Shown here: positions 45,400-54,571 of the stretch, piece after piece
How the letters are laid out: every line of letters starts with the position of its first letter
How positions within the stretch are numbered: position 1 is the stretch's first letter
Origin: Bacteroidota bacterium
Lineage (GTDB): Bacteria > Bacteroidota > Bacteroidia > Cytophagales > Cyclobacteriaceae
Length of the DNA stretch: 64,000 bases
Direction: 5' to 3'
NCBI GenBank assembly: GCA_023417065.1
Contig: JAEZGH010000129.1
Coordinates: forward strand, 1 to 64,000
Notes under the pieces: generated by a model
What the model was told of the DNA's origin: nothing
What the model saw: the letters and a program-made list of their open reading frames with translations, nothing else
The model's database searches: none
Position numbers and translations under genes: made by a program

Positions 45400-46869
45400 T
45401 CATCGGCCGTACAATTTCTTTCCGACCTCCTCGAATTTATCTCCCGCAACCCAGAACGGGCGCGATTTGCTGTTGGCCAGCAGATGAACCGCATATACAT
45501 AACTGCGGTAGAAACGGTTGATATAGTCAAGATTAATCGATGATACTTCATCGGCAGGCTGATGATAGTACTTGAAGATCTCTTCATCCATTTTTGCCAC
45601 ACCGGGCTGAAGCTTGATAGCGGGAATACCTTCCTTCGCGAAAGAAACCTGATCAGATCTTTCGTAGAAACCTTCCCTCGGGTCAGGGTCGCCCCCAAGG
45701 TTGAAGCCGAATCCTTTCGCTGCCTCGCGAAGCAGGTCATCTGTATCAGTGCGCCCCAGACTTATCGATGTAATCATAGTGATGTCGTTGTACCCGACAC
45801 CATCACAATTCAAATTGAGGATAGTTTTGTTCAATGGAACGAGAGGATGTTTTACATACCACTTGCTTCCCAGCAAGCCCTTTTCCTCCGATGTCAATGC
45901 GATAAGCAAAACGGATCGCGCCGGAGGGTTCTGCGCCAGGAACTTCCCTGCCTGCAAAAGCGCCACCGTTCCGACTGCATTATCGCGCGCACCGTTGTAT
46001 ATGCGATCCTTCTTTTTTTCATCGGCATCCACACCTACGTGGTCGTAGTGGGCCGTCAGAATAATATACTCGTCTTCCAACTGAGGATCGGTCCCCTCAA
46101 CCCACGCCGCCACGTTCTTGCCGTCAACGCGCGCGGGAGAATGCGAAACCACGGACACGCTACCCTTCACGTTCTTGTCCTCTCGGAACGATAGCTTCCG
46201 GATATCACGCGGTTTTAACCAAATAAAAGGAATACCTTTCCCCGAATTGTCGGAGAGGCTCCAGGAATCCTTCTGGAAGGCATTAACCAGTGCGCTCCAT
46301 GGTACCTGCTGAAAGGCGAGAATTTCAATCAGTCCGACTCCTCCTGCCTTCTTTACAAGCCCGAGTTTTTCGCGGCTGACGTTATACACTTTGTTGATGT
46401 TATCGGCGTCGCGTGATCCAGCGAGCGCAAGGACCATTTTACCTTTGAGATCAAGTCGTTCCAGATCTTCTGCGGCACCATATCCAACGTAGACAAATTC
46501 GCCGCTCCACTCGACGCCCTCCCCTTCCAGCACGACCATGTTTTCGAGCAAGGTATATTTCTCGTCACCAAGAACCACCGTGCCTTTGGCAGGAGCCTGA
46601 TATCTGATGAGATCGACCGGTTGGAAGTAGTTGTCAGTGCCGGGTGCTGGTTTAAGATTGAGCATTTGAAACTGTGTGCGCAGATAGTTTGCTGCGATAT
46701 GAAGTTCGGGGGAACCAGTGTCGCGGCCCCTCATTTCGTCAGATGCGAGAAATGTCAGGTGTGCCTCGGCTTCATTGCGCTTGATTAGCTCCTCAATCTG
46801 TTTTTTAACTTGATCCTGGCCAACGGCACCGACCGATATCAGGCAGAGTGCAACTAAAAGGTATTTCAT
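45400..46869 (-). CDS. M28 family zinc aminopeptidase, secreted
   Basis: The 489-residue protein has a signal peptide (MKYLLVALCLISVGAVGQ). An inserted PA-type region spans about 110-240. The di-zinc M28 core shows His in TAHYDHVGVD, bridging Asp in GARDNAVGTV, the catalytic Glu pair in TSEEKGLLGS, Asp in NLNCDGVG and a late His in YYHQPADEVSS. It would trim peptides in the periplasm or outside the cell. It is monocistronic, ending 83 bases from the araB operator. Confidence 0.93.
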   Translation of the reverse strand: MKYLLVALCLISVGAVGQDQVKKQIEELIKRNEAEAHLTFLASDEMRGRDTGSPELHIAANYLRTQFQMLNLKPAPGTDNYFQPVDLIRYQAPAKGTVVLGDEKYTLLENMVVLEGEGVEWSGEFVYVGYGAAEDLERLDLKGKMVLALAGSRDADNINKVYNVSREKLGLVKKAGGVGLIEILAFQQVPWSALVNAFQKDSWSLSDNSGKGIPFIWLKPRDIRKLSFREDKNVKGSVSVVSHSPARVDGKNVAAWVEGTDPQLEDEYIILTAHYDHVGVDADEKKKDRIYNGARDNAVGTVALLQAGKFLAQNPPARSVLLIALTSEEKGLLGSKWYVKHPLVPLNKTILNLNCDGVGYNDITMITSISLGRTDTDDLLREAAKGFGFNLGGDPDPREGFYERSDQVSFAKEGIPAIKLQPGVAKMDEEIFKYYHQPADEVSSINLDYINRFYRSYVYAVHLLANSKSRPFWVAGDKFEEVGKKLYGR

Positions 46870-46916
46870 GGGTTCCTGGTTATCCCGGAAAGTAGCGTAT
46901 TTGCTGCAAAAAAGAA

Positions 46917-46941
46917 AAGCGAACCCTTCTGGAGTCCGCTT
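46917..46941 (-). terminator. Intrinsic terminator of glutamine synthetase III gene
   Basis: AAGCGAAC (46917-46924) pairs with GTCCGCTT (46934-46941), with one G-T pair. On the minus strand it is followed by TTTCTTTTTT. It lies 22 bases past the glnN stop. Confidence 0.82.
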
Positions 46942-46963
46942 TCTGATTTTTCCGGTCGATCTG

Positions 46964-49126
46964 TTATCTGAGGAACAACAGCTCGCGGTATTTCACCAGC
47001 GGCCAGTCCTCGTTATCGACGAGCAGTTCAAGCTTATCCACTGCATTACGGATCACGTCAAAGTATTTCTCTTTGATATCATCGCAGTAAGCAATCGCGC
47101 GTTTATGCGTATCAGAGATTTTATTCACACGCTTTCGTTCTTCAGTCATCTCGTGAACGTTCTTTTTGATCGTGTCGATGTGTCCGGAGATTTTCTTAAT
47201 GGTTTGTACCACGGCAGAGTTATCGATTCCAAGTCCGGCTAATCCATTTGCATTTTCGATCAGTTTGGTCTGATATGCAATGGCAGTAGGAATGATGTGA
47301 TTCATTGCCAGGTCGCCGATAACGCGGGCTTCGATCTGAACGCGTTTGATGTATGCCTCCCAGCGAATTTCCGTCCGAGCTTCAGTTTCGCGGCGAGTCA
47401 TAACACCTTGTTTTTCGAACAGCTTCAGCGCCTTGTCAGACACGTAGGCTTCAAGTGCACGTGGTGTGTTCTTGATGTTGCTCAGGCCGCGTTTTGCTGC
47501 TTCTTCAACCCATGCATCAGAATAACCGTCACCTTCGAAGCGAATGCTCTTCGATTCTTTGATATACTGACGGAGAACATCAACGATAGCCAGGCGTTTT
47601 TCCTTACCTTTTTCAATCTCTTTCGAAACGGCGTCGTAGAATATTTCAAGTTGTTGCGCAACGATGGTGTTGAGCGCTGCCATAGCCGTTCCGCAGTTGT
47701 CGCTTCCGCCCACAGCGCGGAATTCAAATTTGTTACCGGTGAATGCGAAAGGTGAAGTACGGTTGCGATCGGTGGCGTCGAGGATAATTTCGGGAATCTG
47801 GTCGATACCCAGCTTCATGTACATGTTGTCGCCTTTCTCGATCTTGACGTTGCCTTTTCCTTCAAGCTCGTCAAGTACAGAAGACATCTGCGAACCGATG
47901 AAAACTGACATGATTGCCGGAGGCGCTTCGTTTGCACCGAGACGGAAATCATTTCCGGCATTGGCAATACTCGCTCTGAGAATGTCGGCATATTCATGAA
48001 CCGCCTTGATGGTAGTCACAAAGAATGTGAGGAACATCAGATTATCGCGGGCGCTGCTTGTAGGCGCGAACAGGTTGACGCCAGTGTCGGTAATGAGTGA
48101 CCAGTTGTTGTGTTTACCCGATCCGTTCAATCCTGCGAAAGGCTTCTCATGGAAGAGTACACGTAAGCTATGTTTTTCAGCTACGCGAACCATAAGATCC
48201 ATCATGAGCTGGTTGTGGTCATTGGCAACATTTGCTTCTTCGAACAGCGGAGCAACCTCGAATTGGCTCGGCGCCACTTCGTTGTGACGGGTGCGCACAG
48301 GGATACCCACTTTGTAGCATTCGATTTCAAAATCTTTCATGAAATCGTAAACGCGTGACGGGATTGAAGCGAAGTAATGATCTTCCATTTGCTGACCGCG
48401 GGCCGGAGAATGGCCGAATACCGTGCGACCTGCCATCACGAGGTCCGGGCGTGCCATATACAGCGCCTTGTCGACGACGAAGTACTCCTGTTCAGCTCCC
48501 AGGGAAGCTGTAACGTGCTGTATGTCTTTATCGAAGAGCTGACAAACGCGCGTAGCCGCAACGTCAACAGCCTTGAGTGCTTTTAAAAGCGGTGCTTTTG
48601 TATCAAGTGTATCACCTGTATAGGAAACAAAAACCGTTGGGATACAAAGTGTCCTTCCGTAGAGGAACATGGGAGATGTAGGATCCCAGGCCGTGTAACC
48701 ACGGGCTTCGAAAGTACTGCGGATTCCGCCGTTGGGGAATGATGAGGCATCGGGCTCCTGTTGAACAAGTTCGCTGCCTTTAAATCTTTCTATACCGGCG
48801 ATTGCATCAAAGAACGAATCATGCTTTTCGGCCGTTCCACCGGTCATTGGCTGAAACCAATGGGTGAAGTGGGTCGCGCCTTTGCTCATGGCCCAGGACT
48901 TGGCTGCAGAGGCAACGGCATCAGCTGTGCTTTCATCGATTTTTTCGTGATTCTTAATTGCCTGGCTAACCTTTTTAAAGATTGCCGGGGCCAATGTTGC
49001 ACGCATTTGGTCTAGTCCGTAGACGCTCTCCCCATAATATTGGGACACAGCGGGATGCGGAGCTTCGATTGGCATGCGGGGACGTTCGCTCATCATGCGA
49101 AGAGCTTCAAATCGTAGGTGGGCCAT
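46964..49126 (-). CDS. glnN: Glutamine synthetase type III
   Basis: The 720-residue cytosolic enzyme makes glutamine from glutamate, ATP and ammonia. It is the long GSIII form of Bacteroidota (about 725), not the 450-residue GSI. Start MAHLRFEALR (49126) was preferred over the longer frame to 49225. The N-terminal GSIII domain is followed by the catalytic GS fold: GAEQEYFVVD, the HNEVAPSQFE block, FAGLNGSGKHNNWSL, RLGANEAPPAI and the NRTSPFAFTGNKFEFR block. A helical C-terminal extension (about 600-720) completes it. It is transcribed alone with its own terminator. Confidence 0.97.
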   Translation of the reverse strand: MAHLRFEALRMMSERPRMPIEAPHPAVSQYYGESVYGLDQMRATLAPAIFKKVSQAIKNHEKIDESTADAVASAAKSWAMSKGATHFTHWFQPMTGGTAEKHDSFFDAIAGIERFKGSELVQQEPDASSFPNGGIRSTFEARGYTAWDPTSPMFLYGRTLCIPTVFVSYTGDTLDTKAPLLKALKAVDVAATRVCQLFDKDIQHVTASLGAEQEYFVVDKALYMARPDLVMAGRTVFGHSPARGQQMEDHYFASIPSRVYDFMKDFEIECYKVGIPVRTRHNEVAPSQFEVAPLFEEANVANDHNQLMMDLMVRVAEKHSLRVLFHEKPFAGLNGSGKHNNWSLITDTGVNLFAPTSSARDNLMFLTFFVTTIKAVHEYADILRASIANAGNDFRLGANEAPPAIMSVFIGSQMSSVLDELEGKGNVKIEKGDNMYMKLGIDQIPEIILDATDRNRTSPFAFTGNKFEFRAVGGSDNCGTAMAALNTIVAQQLEIFYDAVSKEIEKGKEKRLAIVDVLRQYIKESKSIRFEGDGYSDAWVEEAAKRGLSNIKNTPRALEAYVSDKALKLFEKQGVMTRRETEARTEIRWEAYIKRVQIEARVIGDLAMNHIIPTAIAYQTKLIENANGLAGLGIDNSAVVQTIKKISGHIDTIKKNVHEMTEERKRVNKISDTHKRAIAYCDDIKEKYFDVIRNAVDKLELLVDNEDWPLVKYRELLFLR

Positions 49127-49303
49127 AAATGGTTGTAATTTGATGTAGTTTGCCCCAAAAATATTAGAATTTTGACCACACCGGGTAATACCGACGCACG
49201 TTTTTGAATTATTTATTAAGAACACGATTGCAGAAGGTCAAAAATAACCCCGCATCCGGAAAAAAATTGCCATTTTTTGCAAGCTATTCAATTCTCCAGA
49301 ATC

Positions 49304-49331
49304 AAAAATCCCCGGGGGCATCGGGGATTTT
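49304..49331 (-). terminator. Intrinsic terminator of the GIN-domain gene
   Basis: AAAATCCCCG ends at 49314 and pairs with CGGGGATTTT at 49322-49331. On the minus strand the stem runs directly into a T tract (49304-49308). It lies 7 bases past the stop codon. Confidence 0.88.
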
Positions 49332-49338
49332 AAGCGCG

Positions 49339-50022
49339 TTAATTCGATTTTTTAACAGAGCCGCCGCTGCTGGAGTTCGTGATCGACCTCGACGGGTTTC
49401 CACGGAATCGTATGCTACCCCCACTGCTGGCGTCGGCGCGCAGGCTCGATTCCACGCTGAGCCGTATCTGGCCGGCACTGCTAGCGCTGACATTGGCCGC
49501 GTCGCTGTCAAGTTCATAGGCGTTGATCTGGCCCGCACTGGAAGCATCAGCTTCAAACGATTTCGTTCGCCCGCGAATCTCGATCTGCCCTGCGCTCGAC
49601 GCACTAGCCTCGATACTGCGGGCATCGACCTCAATTTCAATATTCCCCGCGCTGGAACATTGTAGCACCAGGTCTTCAGTACGGAGAACGCCATCGGAGA
49701 AAATATTCCCGGCCGAACTCGCGTAAAGCTTCTCCAGCTTCGAATAAGTCACATAAACACGGATGTTGACTTTCCCACGTATATTTCCGCTCCTCAGATG
49801 TACTTTAAGATAGGATCCGGAAACTTCAGTAAGTACGTTGTCAAGCCGGGTTCCCGAAACTTCGACACGTACACCCTCGCGGTCACCCTTTTTAAGGTAT
49901 ACATCAATACCCTCCGACACCTTTATACCAGTAAAGGACCCCACCTTTCGTTCTTCGGATTCCTGCGCCTGGGCCGATACCGCGAAAAGCACCAGCAAGA
50001 AAAGCATTCCCAATTTCTTCAT
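49339..50022 (-). CDS. GIN-domain protein (DUF2807), beta-solenoid, secreted
   Basis: The 227-residue protein has a signal peptide ending near SAQAQ. Its opening GSFTGIKVSEGIDVYLKKGD is the typical head of DUF2807. The rest is a right-handed solenoid with a turn motif recurring about every 20 residues: SSAGN twice, SSAGQI three times, then SSGGSI and SSGGSV. It probably sits in the periplasm or on the surface; function of the family is unknown. It is monocistronic with its own terminator. Confidence 0.9.
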   Translation of the reverse strand: MKKLGMLFLLVLFAVSAQAQESEERKVGSFTGIKVSEGIDVYLKKGDREGVRVEVSGTRLDNVLTEVSGSYLKVHLRSGNIRGKVNIRVYVTYSKLEKLYASSAGNIFSDGVLRTEDLVLQCSSAGNIEIEVDARSIEASASSAGQIEIRGRTKSFEADASSAGQINAYELDSDAANVSASSAGQIRLSVESSLRADASSGGSIRFRGNPSRSITNSSSGGSVKKSN

Positions 50023-50180
50023 AACAGTTCAATTTGACTGAAAGACCAACCTTAAAACCAAGGGTTGCATCTTTGCCCGAAGGTTAATAAATATTTTGTG
50101 TATGTACGAAATCAACGTAATTTTCAGTAAAAATGAACATTTCTTTTTCAAGATTTGTACCTCAAACCTAACAGCGAACT

Positions 50181-50585
50181 ATGATTTTCGATAAAAAAGC
50201 CGAGCTGAATGTGCTTATCAATCTCGCAGCAAGTGATCAGAACGTTGCTGAGCGCGAGTCAAAACTGATTCATCTCATAGGCAAAGCCAATGGCATCCCC
50301 AAGGAAGAAATCGACTCACTTCTTGCAAATCCGCAACCCATAGGAAATATCGGTTCTCTGACTTCCGACGAAAAATTCGAACACCTGTATCAGCTCATTC
50401 AATTAATGAAAATGGATGGCCAGGTTTTCCGTAGCGAGATTGTTTTTTGTGAACAGATCGCCGAAAAACTCGGTTTCAAGAAGTCAGTAGTAGGCGAAAT
50501 TTCACAGCACGTCTACAGCGATCCTTCCATCACAGCGGATCGTGATATGATCAAGACGAAAGCGATGAAATATCTCCGCGCCTGA
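50181..50585 (+). CDS. TerB-like domain protein
   Basis: The 134-residue cytosolic all-helical protein has the TerB-type pattern: an early acidic helix (LNVLINLAASDQNVAERESKLI), an LMKMDGQVFRSEIVFCEQIAEKLG repeat and paired helices. The same type of domain forms the N-terminus of the ABC fusion protein at 10479-13544. TerB relatives bind metal or scaffold membrane stress complexes. No other ter gene is near, so the tellurite link is only nominal. Confidence 0.8.
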   Translation: MIFDKKAELNVLINLAASDQNVAERESKLIHLIGKANGIPKEEIDSLLANPQPIGNIGSLTSDEKFEHLYQLIQLMKMDGQVFRSEIVFCEQIAEKLGFKKSVVGEISQHVYSDPSITADRDMIKTKAMKYLRA

Positions 50586-50628
50586 TCGACGCGACTTGTT
50601 TGTCACCTAATAGGGTTTAATCCCAAAC

Positions 50629-50660
50629 AGAAGAGGCTGCCTTTTAAGACAGCCTCTTCT
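50629..50660. terminator. Bidirectional terminator between TerB-like gene and alpha/beta-hydrolase gene
   Basis: AGAAGAGGCTG (50629-50639) is exactly complementary to CAGCCTCTTCT (50650-50660), loop of 10 bases. It lies between two convergent genes (stops at 50585 and 50695), and could serve both directions although neither T-tract is long. Confidence 0.82.
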
Positions 50661-50694
50661 ATTATCAGCACATATTTTATACACACTTTCGCAC

Positions 50695-51612
50695 TCACTT
50701 CGCGATCACCGAATCAAGTGCAGCATTAAGCTGACCAGGTTGCTCCACCATCGGAAAGTGCCCGGCATCGTGAATCTGATAAATTTCATAACCGTGGGGA
50801 GCATAACGTCCAAGAGCTACCTCGTCTACCGGACTGTAATCGCTATTGATCAGATAAAGCTTGAAGGGCAGACGCTGCAGCTGATTTTTTTCGTGTGCCT
50901 GACTTTGAATAACGTTCCGGTAAACAGCAAGTGCAACCTTCGGATCGGCTGACTTGTAATCTTTCACAATTCTGTTGATCACCTCGCGATCTTTGGTCCG
51001 CGTATTTTCACGCGCCGCCTCATCCGCCATTTCGGAATAGTTTCGTTTGAACTTCGCGTAATGTTCCTGAAATCCATTTTGAAATTCGTCCGTGATTTCA
51101 AAACCAACATTCTTAAAACAATCTACGGCAATGATCTTAATAATCTTTTCTGGGACAACTGAGCTCACCTGAAGCGCAATGTTACCTCCGAAGGAATGAC
51201 CAATCAATATCGCTTTGTCGATCCCTTCTTTTTGCATGAGGTGAGTGATGTCACGGGCAAAATTCTCGACTGTCCAATGGACCCTGTTCTTTCCGGAGTT
51301 GCCATGTCCGGCGAGATCGAGGTTTAATATCCTGTAACGTGACTGGAAATGACGAACCTGCTCATCCCAGTATCGCATATTGAGATTCCATCCATGGATA
51401 AAAATAAGTGCAGTATCCTGTCTTCCAAGAATCTCATAGTTAATGGAGACCCGCTGATAGGTTGCCGAATCATATACCATGAGTTCATTCGGACGACTAT
51501 GGGTGCCGTCGCAACCGGACAGAAATGTTGTAATCAGCAGGGAAAGTGCAATGCAAACTCTGGGCATAAAATCCCGTAATGGAAACTTTGACGCGGTGTT
51601 ATAATTGTTCAT
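50695..51612 (-). CDS. Alpha/beta-hydrolase lipoprotein
   Basis: 305 residues from MNNYNTASKF (51612); the frame extends to 51654, and ATG 51567 is another possible start. The lipobox is LSGC. The hydrolase core shows IFIHGWNLNMRYWD, the nucleophile elbow IGHSFGGNIA, an acid region before YSPVDE and the His in DAGHFPMVEQPG. A helical cap lies between about 180 and 245. Substrate unknown; it is likely envelope-bound. Confidence 0.88.
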   Translation of the reverse strand: MNNYNTASKFPLRDFMPRVCIALSLLITTFLSGCDGTHSRPNELMVYDSATYQRVSINYEILGRQDTALIFIHGWNLNMRYWDEQVRHFQSRYRILNLDLAGHGNSGKNRVHWTVENFARDITHLMQKEGIDKAILIGHSFGGNIALQVSSVVPEKIIKIIAVDCFKNVGFEITDEFQNGFQEHYAKFKRNYSEMADEAARENTRTKDREVINRIVKDYKSADPKVALAVYRNVIQSQAHEKNQLQRLPFKLYLINSDYSPVDEVALGRYAPHGYEIYQIHDAGHFPMVEQPGQLNAALDSVIAK

Positions 51613-51760
51613 TGCCTGACCCCAAAGGTAGCGGTGATCCTCCCCAAAAAACAAGGTTTATCAGAAAAACTGCCGTCAGTTGACATAAAGATACATCATT
51701 GCCGATACTGGCACTTGGTTTTGATAAAGTTGGACGGACGACTTGTAAACGTAACGACGA

Positions 51761-52822
51761 ATGATCGAAATAATCCGGTACACCCTCTCCGGCCTCGGAT
51801 GCCTTCTTATCTTAATCTCCCTCCTGCCACTGCTACCAAGCAACATGTGGTATGTCCGGATCTTTGATTATCCACGCTCGCAAAAGTTCTGGCTGAATCT
51901 CGCCATCACCGTATTGTACATCGCAATACCCGGATTTCAAGGCCCGTTCGACTTCATTTTTCTCGGTGCCCTGTTCCTGAATCAGGTTTACCTGTTCCGG
52001 CAGATCTGGGACTATACGCCGCTTGCACCAATTCAAATGAAAGATTATTCACAGGAAGGGGAAACCATCCGCCTGTTTGTCGCTAATGTATACCAGGACA
52101 ATCGCGATGCCGACCGCTGCCTGGCGCTAATCGAAAAGTGCGATCCTGATCTCATTCTCCTGGTTGAAACCGATAAGTGGTGGAGCGACGCCCTCCATCC
52201 CCTGCATGCACGGTATCCGCACCGCATACTTATTCCATTGGAAAACACGTATGGAATGGCTTTTCTGTCGCGATTAAAAATCGCCCATCAGGAAGTCCGG
52301 TACCTTGTGGACGACGATATCCCTTCTATCGTCGTCGATCTAAAAACTTCCAAAGGACAACTGTTTCGGCTCTATGGACTGCATCCAAAGCCTCCTGTTC
52401 CCGGCGAGTCTGAAGAATCTACCGAACGCGATACAGAAATATTGATCGTCGGAAAAGAAGCAAAGCGATGCGAAATGCCCGTTATTGTGGCGGGCGATCT
52501 TAATGACGTGGCGTGGAGCTATACAACAAGTTTGTTCCTCAAAGTCAGCGAACTTCTGGATCCACGAATTGGGCGCGGATTCTTTAGTACATTTCACGCA
52601 AATTATCGGCTGATGCGCTGGCCCCTCGACCATGTTTTTTGTTCCAGCCATTTTTATCTCCATGCGCTGAAGCGACTGCCCACCATTGGATCTGATCACT
52701 TTCCGATTCTGATTGAAATCGGTTTAATGCCTTATGAAATTCGCGAGAATGCGATGGATGAAAAACGCGCAGACGCAGAAGATCTGGAAGTCGCGGAAGA
52801 AAAGATTCACGCATCGGACTGA
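51761..52822 (+). CDS. Membrane-anchored endonuclease/exonuclease/phosphatase family protein
   Basis: The 353-residue protein has two or three N-terminal membrane helices (about 5-25, 43-60 and 63-80), then an EEP domain. The catalytic residues are recognisable: Asn in VANVYQDN, Glu in LLVETDKWW, His in LYGLHPKPP, Asp/Asn in AGDLNDVAWS, and Asp-His pairs in LDHVFCS and GSDHFPILIEI. It could be a phosphodiesterase acting on lipid headgroups or nucleic acid. A cupin gene begins 46 bases later. Confidence 0.9.
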   Translation: MIEIIRYTLSGLGCLLILISLLPLLPSNMWYVRIFDYPRSQKFWLNLAITVLYIAIPGFQGPFDFIFLGALFLNQVYLFRQIWDYTPLAPIQMKDYSQEGETIRLFVANVYQDNRDADRCLALIEKCDPDLILLVETDKWWSDALHPLHARYPHRILIPLENTYGMAFLSRLKIAHQEVRYLVDDDIPSIVVDLKTSKGQLFRLYGLHPKPPVPGESEESTERDTEILIVGKEAKRCEMPVIVAGDLNDVAWSYTTSLFLKVSELLDPRIGRGFFSTFHANYRLMRWPLDHVFCSSHFYLHALKRLPTIGSDHFPILIEIGLMPYEIRENAMDEKRADAEDLEVAEEKIHASD

Positions 52823-52868
52823 CGTTGGAATAAATTTTATAACGAGCACTTAAGAAAACACGAAAGCT

Positions 52869-53402
52869 ATGGAACCAGTTGAAGCAATACAGCGGGTGAA
52901 TATTATCCGGCACATCCTGAAAGACGACGGCAAGTTTCCCAACAATGGATTATTGCCATTGATGGTATATCAACGTGCTTTACAGATTCCTGAACAGGAC
53001 GCTGACAACGTCGTCATTGAACTGTTTGAAACAAATGAGTGGATCAATGCCTGGGTGGATGGCGTGTACGACTACCATCATTATCACAGTACCGCGCACG
53101 AGGTCTTGGGAGTGATCAAAGGAAGTGCCCGCATTCAATTCGGTGGGCCGGAAGGTGTGGCTTTACTTGTGGAAAAGGGTGACACCATCGTAATTCCTGC
53201 GGGTGTTGCTCATAAGGCTGTTGATGTTTACGATGGATTTACATGCGTTGGGGCCTACCCAGTCGGTCAGGATTACGATATCCTTACCGGGAAAGACGGG
53301 GAATACGAAAAGGCTGTGGAGCGGATCAAATCACTGGAATTACCACTCGCCGATCCTGTATATGGTACGGACGGGCCGCTCATTTCGAATTGGAAAATCT
53401 AG
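52869..53402 (+). CDS. Cupin domain protein, YjlB-like
   Basis: The 177-residue single-domain cupin has the metal-binding motif HYHSTAHEVLGVIKG (about 74-88) and motif 2 with GDTIVIPAGVAHKAV (about 114-128, His). The length and layout resemble B. subtilis YjlB-type cupins, whose reaction is unknown. It ends 4 bases into the convergent PNPOx-like gene (overlapping stops at 53399-53402). Confidence 0.88.
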   Translation: MEPVEAIQRVNIIRHILKDDGKFPNNGLLPLMVYQRALQIPEQDADNVVIELFETNEWINAWVDGVYDYHHYHSTAHEVLGVIKGSARIQFGGPEGVALLVEKGDTIVIPAGVAHKAVDVYDGFTCVGAYPVGQDYDILTGKDGEYEKAVERIKSLELPLADPVYGTDGPLISNWKI

Positions 53403-53854
53403 CTGACGAGCGCTGCTGTTTCACCTTTCAGGAGAATAGGCACCATATTCTGAGCATCATCGTTCCAGATGTATACATCGTCTGGTTTGAATTTCACAAC
53501 ACCAAGCGTAGAACCGAGTGCTTCGCTTTCCAACGTTCTGAAGAAGGGAAATGAATTGTTTGTTGGTATCTCCCGATGTTCAACTACGGTAGCCTCGCCA
53601 GACATGCTCATGAACTGTGATTTTTCGGCATTTGCATAAAAAGCCTCCATCATCCCATTTTCGAAGACCGTGCTGGAGATATCTGTTTTGATGAATAGGA
53701 ACCAGATAACACCTGCCCTGTCGAACCATTGATGTTGTAACGACTGACGAGAGAGAGGCCAGTTTAATATAGTGTTGGACACCATGCAGATTTTGGCGGA
53801 CGCGATCTGCCGCTCTATTTCATCATTCACAAAATCTTTCGATTGATCATTCAT
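53399..53854 (-). CDS. Pyridoxamine 5'-phosphate oxidase-fold general stress protein
   Basis: 151 residues from ATG 53854 (a GTG three codons upstream is an alternative). It has the split-barrel FMN-binding fold, with IASAKICMVSNT at strand one, FDRAGVIWFLFIKTDISS and SGEATVVEH, similar to general stress protein 26 of B. subtilis. No catalytic role is known for most members; it could bind FMN or F420. It is convergent and overlaps the cupin by 4 bases. Confidence 0.85.
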   Translation of the reverse strand: MNDQSKDFVNDEIERQIASAKICMVSNTILNWPLSRQSLQHQWFDRAGVIWFLFIKTDISSTVFENGMMEAFYANAEKSQFMSMSGEATVVEHREIPTNNSFPFFRTLESEALGSTLGVVKFKPDDVYIWNDDAQNMVPILLKGETAALVS

Positions 53855-53892
53855 CTTACTCACACGGTTTTAGGCTTCTACAAAAGTTTCAC

Positions 53893-53937
53893 ACAAAAAA
53901 GAAACAGGCAGATTTCGACGTCCTCGAAAACTGCCTG
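53893..53937 (-). terminator. Intrinsic terminator of the DUF4136 operon
   Basis: CAGGCAG (53905-53911) pairs with CTGCCTG (53931-53937), and TTCGA (53914-53918) with TCGAA (53924-53928) inside. On the minus strand a TTTCTTTTTT tail follows. It lies 27 bases past the DUF4136 stop. Confidence 0.8.
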
Positions 53938-53964
53938 CGACCCCTAACCTAACTTTTACGGGTA

Positions 53965-54531
53965 TTATCTTCTGGTATATTCTTCAACCGGGACGTTGTA
54001 GTTCTCAAACATGAGAGTTACAGCCTCCCGGATCTTACCTTCATCTTTTAGAAAGGCACCCGCCTCTGTTAAACCGGATGCCCTACTTTCCCAAACCAAC
54101 ACGTTTCTGTTCCTGTCTACCATACATAAAATTAACGTGCCAGGTTCAACCTCCCCAGTTTTTACTCCCTGCGTAGGGTCAAACTCATCTTGTCCCCAAA
54201 ATGTGGAACCATATCCCAGATTGCCGCGAAGTCTTGCTTTCTGCGCGAATACCCTGAAGTTGATAATCAAGTCAGGATTGTTCGGCTCCAGCCGATAACC
54301 TCTTGCATCAAGTTCGCGACGAACGGCATCCCGAATATCCGACTTGAGGAACAAATCATTCATAAAAAAATTCCCCTCATCTGATCCCTTTTCAACCTGG
54401 TCCGCCCAAAAGTATGTGGTATACGTACCAAAATTCGTGTCAGGATCCTTCTGAGAGAACACCGAGATCTCCTGTCCCAATGCAGTCAGCGCCGCGAACA
54501 AAACCAGCGACACGCTTAGTATTCCCTTCAT
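53965..54531 (-). CDS. DUF4136 domain protein, secreted
   Basis: 188 residues from MKGILSVSL (54531), which gives a signal peptide ending near LGQE; the longer frame to 54630 overlaps the upstream gene. The DUF4136 pattern is clear: NFGTYTTYFW at the start, IRDAVRRELDARGYRL with PDLIINFRV in the middle, and GTLILCMVDRNRNVLVWESRASG at the end. Family members are small envelope proteins or lipoproteins of unknown function. It is probably co-transcribed with the 54572-55051 gene (40 bases apart). Confidence 0.9.
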   Translation of the reverse strand: MKGILSVSLVLFAALTALGQEISVFSQKDPDTNFGTYTTYFWADQVEKGSDEGNFFMNDLFLKSDIRDAVRRELDARGYRLEPNNPDLIINFRVFAQKARLRGNLGYGSTFWGQDEFDPTQGVKTGEVEPGTLILCMVDRNRNVLVWESRASGLTEAGAFLKDEGKIREAVTLMFENYNVPVEEYTRR

Positions 54532-54571
54532 ATTCCGTTTCCCTTCTCTATCTGAAAAAAACCGGTGCCTG

